Shown: positions 54,687-63,452, counted from the stretch's first letter. The stretch: DNA of 64,000 bases from Variovorax sp. YR216 (GCF_900107745.1 NZ_FNRO01000010.1:124001-188000), one strand, 5' to 3'. Made by a program: numbers and translations. Notes: generated by a model not told the origin, from the letters alone.

Positions 54687-55487
54687 TTAGTTGCAGCGCA
54701 CGTGCATGCCGCCGTCCACCAGCAACTCCACGCCGTTGATGTAGCGCGCCTCGTCCGAGGCCAGGAACACAGCGGCGTTGGCCACGTCCCAGCCGTCACC
54801 CATGCGCCCGGTGGGCGAGAGGCGGTGGCGCGCCTGCACCATCTCTTCCGTGCTCTGGTAGAAGCCCGAGATCTGCTTGTAGATGTGGGGCGTATCCATC
54901 ACGCCCGGCAGTATGCAGTTGGCCCGGATGCCCTTGGCCGCGTACTGCAGCGCGACGCTCTGGGTGAACGAATTCACCGCGCCCTTGGAGGCCGCGTACG
55001 CGCAGTACGCGTAGCCCGTCCACCGAACGCCGCCCAGCGCGCCGATGTTGACGATCGCCCCGCGGCCCTGACGCTCCATCAGGGGCAGCACGGCCTTGCA
55101 GGTGAGAAACATGCTCTTGACGTTCACCGTCATCACGCGGTCCCAGGTTTCTTCGCTGGTTTCCACCGGACCGCCCTGGGAAGTGATGCCGACGTTGTTG
55201 TGCAGGATGTCGATGTGGCCGTAGCTCTCCAGCGCCACCGCCACCGCTTGATGGACCTCCTCGAAGACGGTCACGTCGGCGGCCACCGCCTGCGCCGCGA
55301 AGCCCTCGCCGCGGATCAGCTCGCAGGTGGCCCGGGCCAGCGCCGCATCGCGGTCCACCGCCACCACTTTCGCGCCATGCCGTGCATAGGCCACCGCCGC
55401 CGCCTTGCCGTTGCCCCAGCCCTCGCCGGCCGCGCCGGCACCGAACACCAGGGCCACGCGGCCCTTCAATCTGTCGCGTGTCTCCAT
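54687..55487 (-). CDS. SDR-family sugar dehydrogenase
   Basis: A 266-residue short-chain dehydrogenase. The nucleotide loop is GAGAAGEGWGNGKA, longer than the usual TGxxxGxG. It has Asp at VVAVDRD (NAD-type), HNNVGI, catalytic Tyr/Lys in YAASKGAV and a C-terminal VELLVDGGMHVRCN. GGAG stands five bases before the ATG at 55487. It is divergent from the LacI regulator and upstream of the TRAP operon on the same strand. It may oxidise the sugar or sugar acid that the neighbouring kinase and RuBisCO-like protein then process. Confidence 0.87.
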   Translation of the reverse strand: METRDRLKGRVALVFGAGAAGEGWGNGKAAAVAYARHGAKVVAVDRDAALARATCELIRGEGFAAQAVAADVTVFEEVHQAVAVALESYGHIDILHNNVGITSQGGPVETSEETWDRVMTVNVKSMFLTCKAVLPLMERQGRGAIVNIGALGGVRWTGYAYCAYAASKGAVNSFTQSVALQYAAKGIRANCILPGVMDTPHIYKQISGFYQSTEEMVQARHRLSPTGRMGDGWDVANAAVFLASDEARYINGVELLVDGGMHVRCN

Positions 55488-55584
55488 CGATGCTCCTGCT
55501 TCTTCCGTTGAGTTCGCCGTATCGGTTGCCGCGAACAGGCTGCTTACGATAGGCTCGCTGCCGCCAGGTTCCAAACAAACGGCA

Positions 55585-55602
55585 TGATGGTTTTTGATGG
55601 AT
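55585..55602. promoter_or_regulatory. Candidate LacI operator, copy 2 (TGATGGTTTTTGATGGAT)
   Basis: Second perfect copy of the 18-base sequence, lying in the 134-base gap between the divergent SDR and lacI-type genes, 19 bases before the regulator start and 97 bases before the SDR start. This position fits autoregulation and control of the SDR gene. The repeat of TGATGG with a ten-base period is the same as in copy 1. Confidence 0.6.
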
Positions 55603-55621
55603 AGATGGAGACAAGCTCGAT

Positions 55622-56656
55622 ATGACACGCAGCCTTCCCGGCGTGGCCGACGTGGCGCGCCTCGCCGGCGTCTCCACCGCGACCGTGGACCGCGTGCTGA
55701 ACCGACGCCCCGGCGTGCGGCCTGCTACCGTGCAGCGCGTGGTGCAGGCCGCCGCCGAACTCGAGTACCTGCCGCGCCACGAGCTGCATGCGGCACTGGC
55801 GCCCGAACCCATGCAGCTGCTCTTCATATTGCCCGACCGCAGCAGCCGCTTCCTGCGCATGCTCGGTGAGTGGGTGGGCTACTCGCAGGAGCATTGGTCG
55901 CCCTTCAACGTGAACTGCAAGACCGCCTTCATCCAGAGCTTCGACCCCGAGGCGCTGGCAGGCATGCTGCGCCGGCGCGGGCCCAAGGTGGACGGCGTGG
56001 CCTTTATGGCGCTGGAGCATCCGCTGGTGCGCGAGGCGGTCGACCGGCTGGCCGAACTGGGCGTTCCCTCGATCACGCTGGTGTCCGACCTTTCGCATTC
56101 GCAGCGCGTTGCCTACGTGGGGCTGGACAACCGCGCTGCCGGGCGCACCGCGGCCTATCTGATCGGCCGCTTCCTCGGCCCGGCGCGCCGCGCCAAGGTG
56201 GTGATGATCGCCGGCTCGCTCAGCTACCGCGCGCACGAGGAGCGAGAGGCCGGCTTCATTCAGCTATTGGCCGAGCAGTATCCGCAGCTTCGGCTGCTGG
56301 ACCTGCGCGAGGGCTACGACGACGAGCGCACCAACTACCGCCAGACGCGCGCCCTGCTGGAGCAGCACACCGACCTTGCGGCCATCTACAACATCGGCGG
56401 CGGCGCCGAAGGCGTGGGCCGCGCGCTGAAGGAAAGCGGGCAGGAGCACAGGGTGGTATTCGTCGGCCACGGGCTTACGCCAGACACGCGCGCCCTGCTC
56501 ATCGACGGCACGATGGATGCACTGATCAACCAGAGCCCGCAAAGCGCCATCCTCACCTGCGTCCGGATCTTCACGAACCTGCGGGACCGACGCGACATGA
56601 TGTCGGGGGTGGAGGCCACCCGCAGCCAGGTGATCTTCAGGGAAAACCTGCCCTGA
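55622..56656 (+). CDS. LacI-family transcriptional regulator
   Basis: A 344-residue regulator. The LacI-type helix-turn-helix is at about 7-27 (VADVARLAGVSTATVDRVLN) with hinge RPATVQRVVQAAAELEY. The periplasmic-binding-protein-like sensor domain follows (LLFILPDRSSRFLRM, VAYVGLDNRAAGRTAAYL, AAIYNIGGGAEGVGRAL, DALINQSPQSAI). The sensor resembles those of LacI proteins with sugar ligands. The ATG at 55622 gives the HTH directly. It should control the SDR gene and the TRAP operon through the 18-base repeats; ligand is presumably a pathway intermediate. Confidence 0.9.
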   Translation: MTRSLPGVADVARLAGVSTATVDRVLNRRPGVRPATVQRVVQAAAELEYLPRHELHAALAPEPMQLLFILPDRSSRFLRMLGEWVGYSQEHWSPFNVNCKTAFIQSFDPEALAGMLRRRGPKVDGVAFMALEHPLVREAVDRLAELGVPSITLVSDLSHSQRVAYVGLDNRAAGRTAAYLIGRFLGPARRAKVVMIAGSLSYRAHEEREAGFIQLLAEQYPQLRLLDLREGYDDERTNYRQTRALLEQHTDLAAIYNIGGGAEGVGRALKESGQEHRVVFVGHGLTPDTRALLIDGTMDALINQSPQSAILTCVRIFTNLRDRRDMMSGVEATRSQVIFRENLP

Positions 56657-57083
56657 TGTCGAAACGCTGTCGCTTAGGGAAAAGGTTTCCTGTCTCACGT
56701 GAGTAAAACAGGTTGCGAATATCCGAGCCACCGGATTAGTGCACTTGAACTAAGTCCAAAAGTCAGATGCGACTCGATGGCGCCCCTGCCTTCCAGCGGC
56801 CAAGCAGCGGGGGCCGGACGTTCAATTGAGATCGAGCCTGCGCCGTCTCGGACAAAGCATTGGAGTTTGGTCGAGCTCGGCTAACTCATCTGAATGCGGG
56901 ATATGGCTCAGTAAAAGAGCCACCTGGCAGTCGCTCTCGTGTTCCGAACCGGAGGACCGCTTACGCGGCACTCCCGCGGCTCAGTCCAGCCAGGAGGCGC
57001 CGTTAGCGCCAGGAGCAGTCGCGGCACGCTCAATCCGAGGTAGACGATTCAGATGCCACCCCGCGTCGCGCGTCGGCTACCTG
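56657..57083. other. Gene-poor region after lacI
   Basis: No gene is supported. It contains the perfect palindrome CTCACGTGAG at 56694-56703, set inside an outer CCTGT/ACAGG pair, which may form the end of the lacI transcript, and a stem GGCTC-N7-GAGCC at 56905-56921. Short frames here have no recognisable protein. It is likely debris from insertion events. Confidence 0.4.
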
Positions 57084-57186
57084 CTACGGCTGGATATTTT
57101 GGTTCATGTGGAACAGGTTGCCCGGGTCGCACTTGCGGTTGATCGACGCCAGCTTGTCGTAGTGCGGTCCGAAATTGTCCCTGCAA
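57084..57186 (-). pseudogene. C-terminal fragment of a berberine-bridge-type FAD oxidoreductase
   Basis: Thirty-odd codons ending in TAG encode DNFGPHYDKLASINRKCDPGNLFHMNQNIQP in total. They contain HYDKLASINRKCDP and NLFHMNQNI, the conserved end of FAD-linked oxidases with a BBE domain (NYxRLxxiKxkyDPxNLFxxNQNI). Nothing of the rest of the enzyme is found; upstream on this strand the sequence changes to IS66-like DNA. The gene was evidently cut by insertion or deletion, and the remnant cannot be functional. Confidence 0.75.
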
Positions 57187-57213
57187 GTGAATCTGGACGA
57201 GGATGGGCGCCCG

Positions 57214-57387
57214 TCATTCGAGCTCACCGAAAACGGCAGGGACGATAAGGTCGACAGCGACCGGTCGATGGCTGAGGCCGCGGCCCGCGAGCCACTTGCG
57301 CACGGCGTTGGTGGCCAGGCCGTGCGCGAGGGCAACGGCCGAGACCGACGCGCCAGGCCGACGGCACTCGGCCGCAAGACGCTCGCA
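57214..57387 (-). pseudogene. IS66-family OrfA (TnpA) fragment
   Basis: On the minus strand a short frame reads RLAAECRRPGASVSAVALAH and then GLATNAVRKWLAGRG, matching the helix-turn-helix part of IS66 OrfA (ECxxPGASVxxVAxxHGxNxNxVxKW). It is open for about 57 codons between a stop at 57390 and TGA at 57214 and has no start or remaining element. No other IS66 gene or terminal repeat is seen. It stands between the oxidase tail and the HEGRH gene, so it may have trimmed both. Confidence 0.7.
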
Positions 57388-57395
57388 CTACGACT

Positions 57396-58103
57396 TCATG
57401 AAAGCATTGCCATTCGGACCGGGACCTGGATGCCCCATGCGTCCTCTTCCTCTGGAAGGCCGCCCGAATAGGCTTGATGTGTCCGGTTGTGAAAGTCTTG
57501 CAGGTTGACCTTGTTATTGTTGTTGCGAGTGAGGCTAAGAGCCGTCAGCGTCACCTCGCGACCGCTTTCTCCGTAGACGCTTGTGAACCAGCGCTTGGTG
57601 AGACTGAGCATAGGATCATTCCCACCCATGACGTTGTCCAGAGCCGTCTTGCAGGTCGCCTCTTTGATGAAGAGACGCTTCGCGAGTTCAGCCGCTGTCA
57701 TCTTCACATTGGCACCCGTCGGGCCCTTCATTGGCTGAATTGCCTCGAAGCGCGCCATGTGCCACCACTGCTCCGCGTGACGGCCCTCGTGGTAGAAGGT
57801 CTCCGCGAGATCGACAAAGTGATCGCTCTTCGCATTCACCACGCCTCGATTGTCATCGAAGAGATCATTGCTAATGTCGATCGACCAGGGCTGAAAGTCG
57901 AACTGTCCGAGTACGCCCGGAGGAAGGTCTTTCACGTCGAGCCCGGTGACTGGCATGTTGACACTTCGATGGACATTCGAAAGAGCATCGTGAAAGAACT
58001 TTGCGCGTTCCAGCGGACTCTTTCCCGTCCACTTGGTTGCAAATCCACTCTTAAGTTCGGACACGTACGCATTGACACATGCCGTGTCGGTCATCGTAGT
58101 CAT
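57396..58103 (-). CDS. Putative HEGRH zinc metallopeptidase-like protein
   Basis: A 235-residue protein with no signal peptide. ETFYHEGRHAEQWWHMARFE (101-120) contains the HExxH zinc-protease motif (His105, Glu106, His109) with His115 and Glu120 as candidates for a third ligand. It has Asn/Thr-rich hydrophilic regions and is unlike peptidases I can name. A GGAG site precedes the ATG at 58103. Its gene lies 153 bases downstream of another unrecognised gene and is lower in GC than the window. The end is close to an IS66 fragment, so the C-terminus might be altered. A secreted or injected toxin is one hypothesis; no secretion marker is visible. Confidence 0.7.
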   Translation of the reverse strand: MTTMTDTACVNAYVSELKSGFATKWTGKSPLERAKFFHDALSNVHRSVNMPVTGLDVKDLPPGVLGQFDFQPWSIDISNDLFDDNRGVVNAKSDHFVDLAETFYHEGRHAEQWWHMARFEAIQPMKGPTGANVKMTAAELAKRLFIKEATCKTALDNVMGGNDPMLSLTKRWFTSVYGESGREVTLTALSLTRNNNNKVNLQDFHNRTHQAYSGGLPEEEDAWGIQVPVRMAMLS

Positions 58104-58256
58104 GAAGATTCTCTCCTAACGAGTGGTTGGATTCGGGTGATCGGACTAACGGAAACGTCGCCCAGAGTCCGTGCCGCGAGCACGCCAGAACTCATCTTTT
58201 GAACCATATACAGGGCCACAATGGTGTCCTTATTGGTGATGATCGGCGCCGATGCC

Positions 58257-59192
58257 TCACATGAGCATCAATTCCTTTCGCTTCGCGCGCACGAGTGCAG
58301 CATTGTTTGCGGCCAACAGAGCTTTCTTCTGATTGATCAGCGCGGCGGTGTCGGCAATCTTCTTGTTGATCTCCGCAATCATTTCTTCCAGTGCCGTGAA
58401 ATCAGATTTGTAGTCTACGAGCGCCGCCTTGAGATCATCGTTGTGTTTCTTCTTGTAGTCGGCTATTTTCATGCCATTCACTTGCTGGCTCAATTCGTTG
58501 ACAGCCGTCTCCAGATCGTTTTGCTGGGCAATGAGACCATTTATCCTATTGAAATTGGCAAGATCACGGGCGCGATCCGCCGACATCCGCACATCGTAGA
58601 TGTAGAAGTTTTGAATGATGATCTCGTTGTTGAAAAAATCCTGACTGCTGAATTTGTTTTCCATCACGCAAACGAACAAACTCATGCCCGGGATGATGTC
58701 CTTCTGCATAATCTGCTTCGACAGGTCGGTCTCGGTTCCTGTCTTGATCGTTGACAAGATCCCTGAGATGGCCTGAAATGCCGCGTTTGCGATGATCGCT
58801 TCCGTTCCTGCCATCATCGTTAGAAGATTCTGGGTGACGGGGGCGATCGTGCTGCCCTTGGCGCAGGCAGCCGTAGGAACCGCGTCGCCTTTCTTCGTGG
58901 GTTCGATGACGGTGGCTTTTCCTCCGAAGAGCGCACTTCGGACGCTGTCTATCATCTCGATGACTTTGTCGAGCGACCAAGTCGACGCCGTTGCCAGGTG
59001 CTGGTAAGAGCCACTGGCCAAAGGTTGGGCGTCGGTCCATTTCCCAGCTTCATAGAATTTCTTGATCTGCCCATCCAGTACCAGCTGGGCAGCGGCCGTT
59101 GCCTTGTCCAATTCGGCATTCCTTTCATCGATGTACTTTTGAAACGCCTTGTTCTTTGCGCCTTCTTCTTCAATTGTTGCAGCGTGTCCCAT
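58257..59192 (-). CDS. Unrecognised long-helical protein, partner of HEGRH gene
   Basis: A 311-residue protein without a signal peptide. It starts with charged helix (about 8-50), has a hydrophobic Ala/Ile/Met-rich segment at about 118-150 (QNLLTMMAGTEAIIANAAFQ), then aromatic strand-like IIIQNFYIYDVRMS (190-203), and ends in a coiled coil (about 210-311; AEINKKIADTAALINQ). A hydrophobic segment between long helices is reminiscent of alpha-pore-forming toxins, but I see no specific family match. AAGGTG lies before the ATG at 59192. It is more AT-rich than the flanking genes. It probably forms a two-gene unit with the HEGRH gene. Confidence 0.65.
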   Translation of the reverse strand: MGHAATIEEEGAKNKAFQKYIDERNAELDKATAAAQLVLDGQIKKFYEAGKWTDAQPLASGSYQHLATASTWSLDKVIEMIDSVRSALFGGKATVIEPTKKGDAVPTAACAKGSTIAPVTQNLLTMMAGTEAIIANAAFQAISGILSTIKTGTETDLSKQIMQKDIIPGMSLFVCVMENKFSSQDFFNNEIIIQNFYIYDVRMSADRARDLANFNRINGLIAQQNDLETAVNELSQQVNGMKIADYKKKHNDDLKAALVDYKSDFTALEEMIAEINKKIADTAALINQKKALLAANNAALVRAKRKELMLM

Positions 59193-59948
59193 ACAAGTCA
59201 CCTTTCAGGTTTCGTTGAAATTGCATGCAAAAAGAATTTGCTACCCTAAGGCATTCAACGCCTTTTGAGGGTGGTCGACGTTAAACGATGAAAAGACTCT
59301 TGCGCAAGCAGCTGGTCGCCGTCTGAGACGGCATGTCGATTTTCGAGTTCATCGCCGCGTTTCGGACAAGGCGTTGATTTCATTAAAGAAAATGACGCGG
59401 AACCATCCACTGCAACGAGATTGAGACAGAAGCGTAAATCGGCGTTATTTTGCAGCCAAGGTCTTGCCACATGGGAGCGAAGCGCTATCTGAAACGTAGC
59501 GTTTCGATCACCAAAACGGTGCTCGTAACTTATGTGTCTTTATGCATTCAATTGCATTTGAGTACCTTTGATTTAAATTCAAAAGCATTCATTTTCGAGC
59601 TTTGGGTTTACATCTTCTAGCTATCTCGACCTCGTGGCTCAACTCGGGGCCCGCCGTGGTCGGGTGAGCTACGACGAGCCGAATTGGGAGTGCAAGAACG
59701 AGTGGTGGCGCTTCTGCCGCGTCGACGGTCGGCCTTGGGCGTGGGACGCACAGAGTGTGGACACAGGGACATTACGGGTTTTTTATCCTCTGCTGACCCA
59801 ACTGTCCCCGAGGAAAAGGGATTTTTTACGGCTTTTTTTCCGAGCCACGGGTCCTCTTGGCTCTGGGAGCCGGATATCACCTGGGGCCTGCTTTATGACT
59901 TTAATATGGGCAAACAGGTGCAGCCAACCAATGCCAAAGGAGGCATCC
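59193..59948. other. AT-rich intergenic region upstream of the acyl-CoA synthetase
   Basis: Holds no gene I can support. It has the lowest GC of the window near 59510-59620, a perfect stem GAAACG-TAG-CGTTTC at 59491-59505, T-rich tracts at 59785 and 59840, and the presumed promoters of the helical-protein gene (to the left) and acyl-CoA synthetase (to the right). The synthetase frame stays open leftwards to 59634, but this stretch does not resemble the enzyme family. Confidence 0.45.
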
Positions 59949-61586
59949 ATGCTGGGACTGATGCAGGACCGACCGCTTCTGATTTCATCGCTGGTTGAGC
60001 ATGCGGCCACTTTTCATCCCGAGACGGAGATCGTCTCGCGCCGACCCGAGGGCGGAACCCATCGCACGAACTGGCGCGGCATCCGCGACCAGTCGCGGCA
60101 GGTGGCGGGCATGCTGCGCGACCTCGGCGTGCGGCAGGGCGACCGCGTGGGCACCCTGGCCTGGAACTCGGACCGGCATCTTGCGCTGTACTACGGCGCA
60201 TCGGGCTCGGGTGCGGTGCTGCACACGGTGAACCCGCGGCTCTTTCCGGACCAGATCGACTACATCATCAATCACGCCGAAGACACGGTGCTGTGCTTCG
60301 ACGTGACCTTCGCGCCGCTGGTCGAGAAGCTCGCACCCAGGCTCAAGACGGTGCGCCACTTCATCGCGATGTGCGGCCGCGCGCACATGCCCGCGATCGA
60401 CGTGCCCAACCTGCAGTGCTTCGACGAGCTGGTGGGCGCCCAGAGCACCGACTACACATGGCCCGAGTTCGACGAGCGCACCGCGTCGTCGCTCTGCTAC
60501 ACGTCGGGCACCACCGGCAATCCGAAAGGCGTGCTGTATTCGCATCGCTCCACGGTGCTGCATGCGCTGATGGAACTCGCGCCCGACACCTTCGGCCTCA
60601 ACTCCGGCGAGACGCTGATGCTGATCGTGCCGATGTTCCATGCCAACGGCTGGGGCGCGCCCTACGGCGCCGCGATGGTCGGCGCCAGGCTGGTACTGCC
60701 GGGCCAGTTCCTCGATGGCAAGAGCGTGTACGAGATGATGCGCGACGAGAAGGTCAGCTTCTCGCAGGGCGTGCCCACCGTGTGGCTGATGCTGTTCCAG
60801 TACCTCGACGCCAACCCCGATGTCGACGTCGGCGCGTTGGCGCTCAAGCGCGTGGGCATCGGCGGTGCGGCCGTGCCGCGCGCGATGCTGGAGCGCTTCG
60901 AGAAACAGTTCGGCGCTGAGGTCGTGCAGGGCTGGGGCATGACCGAGACCAGCCCCATCGGCGTGATCAGCAAGCTCCTGCCCAAGCATGCGTCGCTGCC
61001 GAGCGAAGAACTGGTGAAGATCAAGCTCAAGCAGGGCCGCGGCGTGTGGGGCGTGGACCTGAAGATCGTCGACGACGAGGGCAAGCCGCTGCCTTGGGAC
61101 GGCAAGGCCTTCGGCCACCTGCGCGTGCGCGGTCCGTGGATCGCGAGCGGCTACTACAAGGCCGAGGGCGGCGCGGTGACCGACGAGGAAGGTTTCTTCA
61201 GCACCGGCGACGTCGCGACCATCGACCCCGACGGCTTCCTGCAGCTGGTGGACCGCGCAAAGGACGTCATCAAGTCCGGCGGCGAATGGATCTCTTCCAT
61301 CGATGTCGAGAACGCCGCCGTCGGTTGTCCCGGCATCGCCGAGGCCGCGATCATCGGCGTGGCGCATCCCAAGTGGGGCGAGCGGCCGCTCTTGATCGCG
61401 GTCAAGCGGCCGGGTGTGAACGTGGACAAGCCCGCGGTGCTCGAATACCTTGCGAGCCGCATCGCCAAGTGGTGGTTGCCGGATGACGTGGTGTTCGTGG
61501 GCGAGCTGCCGCACACCGCGACGGGCAAGCTGCTCAAGACGAAGTTGCGCGAGCAGTACCGCGACTACAAGCTGCCGACCGCGTGA
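59949..61586 (+). CDS. Long-chain fatty acid (acyl-)CoA ligase
   Basis: A 545-residue AMP-forming ligase that activates a carboxylic acid through an acyl-adenylate. The P-loop-like motif is SSLCYTSGTTGNPKGVLYSH near residue 180, followed by GWGMTETSP near 330, the hinge STGDVATIDPDG near 420 and the C-terminal PHTATGKLLKTKLRE, whose lysine is catalytic. AAAGGAGG lies five bases before the ATG at 59949. It is a single gene; the weak hairpin just after it may end transcription. The family (FadD3/medium-to-long-chain ligase type) is clear, but chain length is not. Confidence 0.92.
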   Translation: MLGLMQDRPLLISSLVEHAATFHPETEIVSRRPEGGTHRTNWRGIRDQSRQVAGMLRDLGVRQGDRVGTLAWNSDRHLALYYGASGSGAVLHTVNPRLFPDQIDYIINHAEDTVLCFDVTFAPLVEKLAPRLKTVRHFIAMCGRAHMPAIDVPNLQCFDELVGAQSTDYTWPEFDERTASSLCYTSGTTGNPKGVLYSHRSTVLHALMELAPDTFGLNSGETLMLIVPMFHANGWGAPYGAAMVGARLVLPGQFLDGKSVYEMMRDEKVSFSQGVPTVWLMLFQYLDANPDVDVGALALKRVGIGGAAVPRAMLERFEKQFGAEVVQGWGMTETSPIGVISKLLPKHASLPSEELVKIKLKQGRGVWGVDLKIVDDEGKPLPWDGKAFGHLRVRGPWIASGYYKAEGGAVTDEEGFFSTGDVATIDPDGFLQLVDRAKDVIKSGGEWISSIDVENAAVGCPGIAEAAIIGVAHPKWGERPLLIAVKRPGVNVDKPAVLEYLASRIAKWWLPDDVVFVGELPHTATGKLLKTKLREQYRDYKLPTA

Positions 61587-61595
61587 AGTTGCGTC

Positions 61596-61612
61596 TCTCT
61601 TGCATAAAGAGA
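61596..61612 (+). terminator. Weak hairpin after the acyl-CoA ligase gene
   Basis: A 6-bp perfect stem TCTCTT-GCATA-AAGAGA begins ten bases after the ligase stop and is followed by ACTTTCTC rather than a clean T-run. A stronger GC-rich stem, GCAGGCGC-N7-GCGCCTGC, lies at 61672-61694. Either could stop or slow polymerase. Confidence 0.35.
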
Positions 61613-61839
61613 ACTTTCTCACGTCTTGTTCGAAACAAATTTCGTACAAGTGCCCTTCCTGACGGACACTCGCAGGCGCGAACCCGGCGCCTGCCACGTT
61701 CATGTGCGCGGCGCAACATGGCGTCGCCAGCGCGACCTGCCCGACGGCGAGTCGTCGAAGCCGACGAGGTACGATAAAAGACTTCGTCGGCCGAGACGCC
61801 GTCGCCCCACACCAACAACAATTTTTTCAGTGAGCCGAG

Positions 61840-62199
61840 ATGGGCAAGATCTTGCGTGCGTGGACATTCTGGATTCGAGCGGAACTGCGCGGGGAGTGCA
61901 GCGACCACCTGGATGCCACCGTGCTCAAGAGGCTGCGGGCGGCAGAGGGCAATCGACGCGCGGCGGCGCTTTTCCGGGACCTGAATGACGGGACGACCGA
62001 GGTCGTGGTCGTATCGGTCTGGGACTCGATGGAAAGCATCCGCGCCCATACGGGTGACCCGCATACCGCGCCGACCATCGATCCGGGCGACGTGCGCAAG
62101 CTGTTCGATCGAGAGCCGAGCGTGCGTCACTACGCGCTTTCCGACCCGCACGTGGTCGCGACGCTTCCCGCCGAATGGACGGGGGCCGACAGGGACTGA
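61840..62199 (+). CDS. Small protein, ABM-like ferredoxin-fold candidate
   Basis: A 119-residue protein starting MGKILRAWTFWIRAEL. The middle, GNRRAAALFRDLNDGTTEVV and VVSVWDSMESIRAHTG, is the pattern of antibiotic-biosynthesis-monooxygenase-like dimeric domains (a strand pair, then W-s-ieaI-afag helix). The end RHYALSDPHVVATLP is unremarkable. There is no strong ribosome site before the ATG at 61840. No operon partner within 100 bases. Probably a small enzyme or ligand-binding protein; function not assigned. Confidence 0.65.
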   Translation: MGKILRAWTFWIRAELRGECSDHLDATVLKRLRAAEGNRRAAALFRDLNDGTTEVVVVSVWDSMESIRAHTGDPHTAPTIDPGDVRKLFDREPSVRHYALSDPHVVATLPAEWTGADRD

Positions 62200-62364
62200 C
62201 GACGCAGCGCTTCGAACCGGCTCGGCGCTCACGCGCCTGACGGATCTGCGTCGAAATCCGTCCCGCGGCTCACGGATTCCCATTCGCCGAAGCTGCGCGC
62301 CTTCATCGATCTCGCCAAAGATGCCGGGGCTTGCAATGGCGGGCGCCGGCCCCAGTTCCGGGGA

Positions 62365-62802
62365 ATGACCGAATCGCTGCACATCGTCTGTCCGCACTGT
62401 CAAACCACCAACCGCGTGAGGCGCGACCAGCTCGGCAGCGCGCCGGATTGCGGAAAGTGCCACCAACCGTTGTTCACCGGCCACTCGACCGCACTCGATG
62501 AGGCAGGGTTCGACCGGCATGTCGCGCGCAACGAGATCCCGGTCCTGGTCGATTTCTGGGCGCCGTGGTGCGGCCCGTGCCGCCAGATGGCGCCCGGCTT
62601 CGAACAGGCCGCCGCGCGGCTGGAGCCGAACGTCCGGCTGGTGAAGGTCGACACCGAGGCGGTGCCGTCGCTCGGGGCGCGCTTCGGCATCCGCAGCATT
62701 CCGACGCTGGCGCTCTTCAAGGGCGGGCGCGAGATCGCGCGGCAGGCGGGCGCGATGGGTCCGGCCGACATCGTCCGCTGGACCGAAGCCCACGCGCGCT
62801 GA
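62365..62802 (+). CDS. trxC: Thioredoxin 2
   Basis: A 145-residue thioredoxin with an N-terminal zinc finger, the mark of TrxC: Cys9/Cys12 (CPHC) and Cys29/Cys32 (CGKC). The thioredoxin domain has VLVDFWAPWCGPCRQMAP with the WCGPC redox site at 68-72, and the cis-proline loop FGIRSIPTLALFKGG. GGGGA precedes the ATG at 62365. TrxC reduces protein disulfides in the cytosol, commonly under oxidative stress. The deoxyribosyltransferase gene starts 30 bases later and may be cotranscribed. Confidence 0.92.
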   Translation: MTESLHIVCPHCQTTNRVRRDQLGSAPDCGKCHQPLFTGHSTALDEAGFDRHVARNEIPVLVDFWAPWCGPCRQMAPGFEQAAARLEPNVRLVKVDTEAVPSLGARFGIRSIPTLALFKGGREIARQAGAMGPADIVRWTEAHAR

Positions 62803-62832
62803 TGGCCATCGCCGGCCGATACCATCGGCCGG

Positions 62833-63387
62833 ATGACGCCAGAGAAACCCGCCCGCCGGCCGCGCATCTATCTCGCCGGCCCCGATGTCTTTTTCCCCCA
62901 TCGCGACGATGTCTTCAGGGACCTGAAGAACCGTTGCGAGCGCGCAGGGCTGATCGGTGTCGCACCGATCGATGCGCCGATCCAGCACAGTGCCGCCGAT
63001 GGCGAAGACCGGTTCGCGCAAGCCATCTACGACGGCAACGTCGCGGTGATTCGCGATGCCGACGGATGCATCGCCAACCTGCAATCCTTCCGTGGCCTGG
63101 AGCCCGATTCGGGCACTGTGTTCGAGGTCGGGTTCGCCGTGGCGCTCGGCAAGCCGGTCGTGGTGTACGGCGTTCCGCCCGGGACCTATGCGGAGCGTGT
63201 TTCCGCCGTGCTCGCATGCGAGCGGGACGCGAAGGGCGCGTTGCGCGAGAAGGCCAGCGGAAACACGGTGGAAGGACTCGGCCAGCGACTCAACCTCATG
63301 CTTACCCGGTCCACCCATCTCGTGCCGGATGCCGAATCGGCGATCGCCTTGATGGCCAGGCTGCTGGGCGGCCATTCACGAGGGTGA
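62833..63387 (+). CDS. Nucleoside 2-deoxyribosyltransferase-like protein
   Basis: A 184-residue protein of the nucleoside 2-deoxyribosyltransferase family. It starts RRPRIYLAGPDVFFPHRDDV, and the family segments are YDGNVAVIRDADGCIANLQ, FRGLEPDSGTVFEVGFAVAL (PDxGTxFExG, with the catalytic Glu), and GKPVVVYG. These match the family well. Such enzymes exchange bases or cleave deoxynucleotides (sanitising roles). It follows trxC closely. The precise substrate is unknown. Confidence 0.87.
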   Translation: MTPEKPARRPRIYLAGPDVFFPHRDDVFRDLKNRCERAGLIGVAPIDAPIQHSAADGEDRFAQAIYDGNVAVIRDADGCIANLQSFRGLEPDSGTVFEVGFAVALGKPVVVYGVPPGTYAERVSAVLACERDAKGALREKASGNTVEGLGQRLNLMLTRSTHLVPDAESAIALMARLLGGHSRG

Positions 63388-63452
63388 TGGAAGTATTCAG
63401 CCCGGCTTAAGGGTCGCGGCCGAGACTGGCACTTCTCAGAGAGGAATGCCCG

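Noticed and set aside
59634..59948. N-terminal extension of the acyl-CoA ligase to 59634
   Set aside because: A strong AAAGGAGG site directly precedes the ATG at 59949, and the extension contains Trp/Arg-rich sequence unlike the enzyme family.
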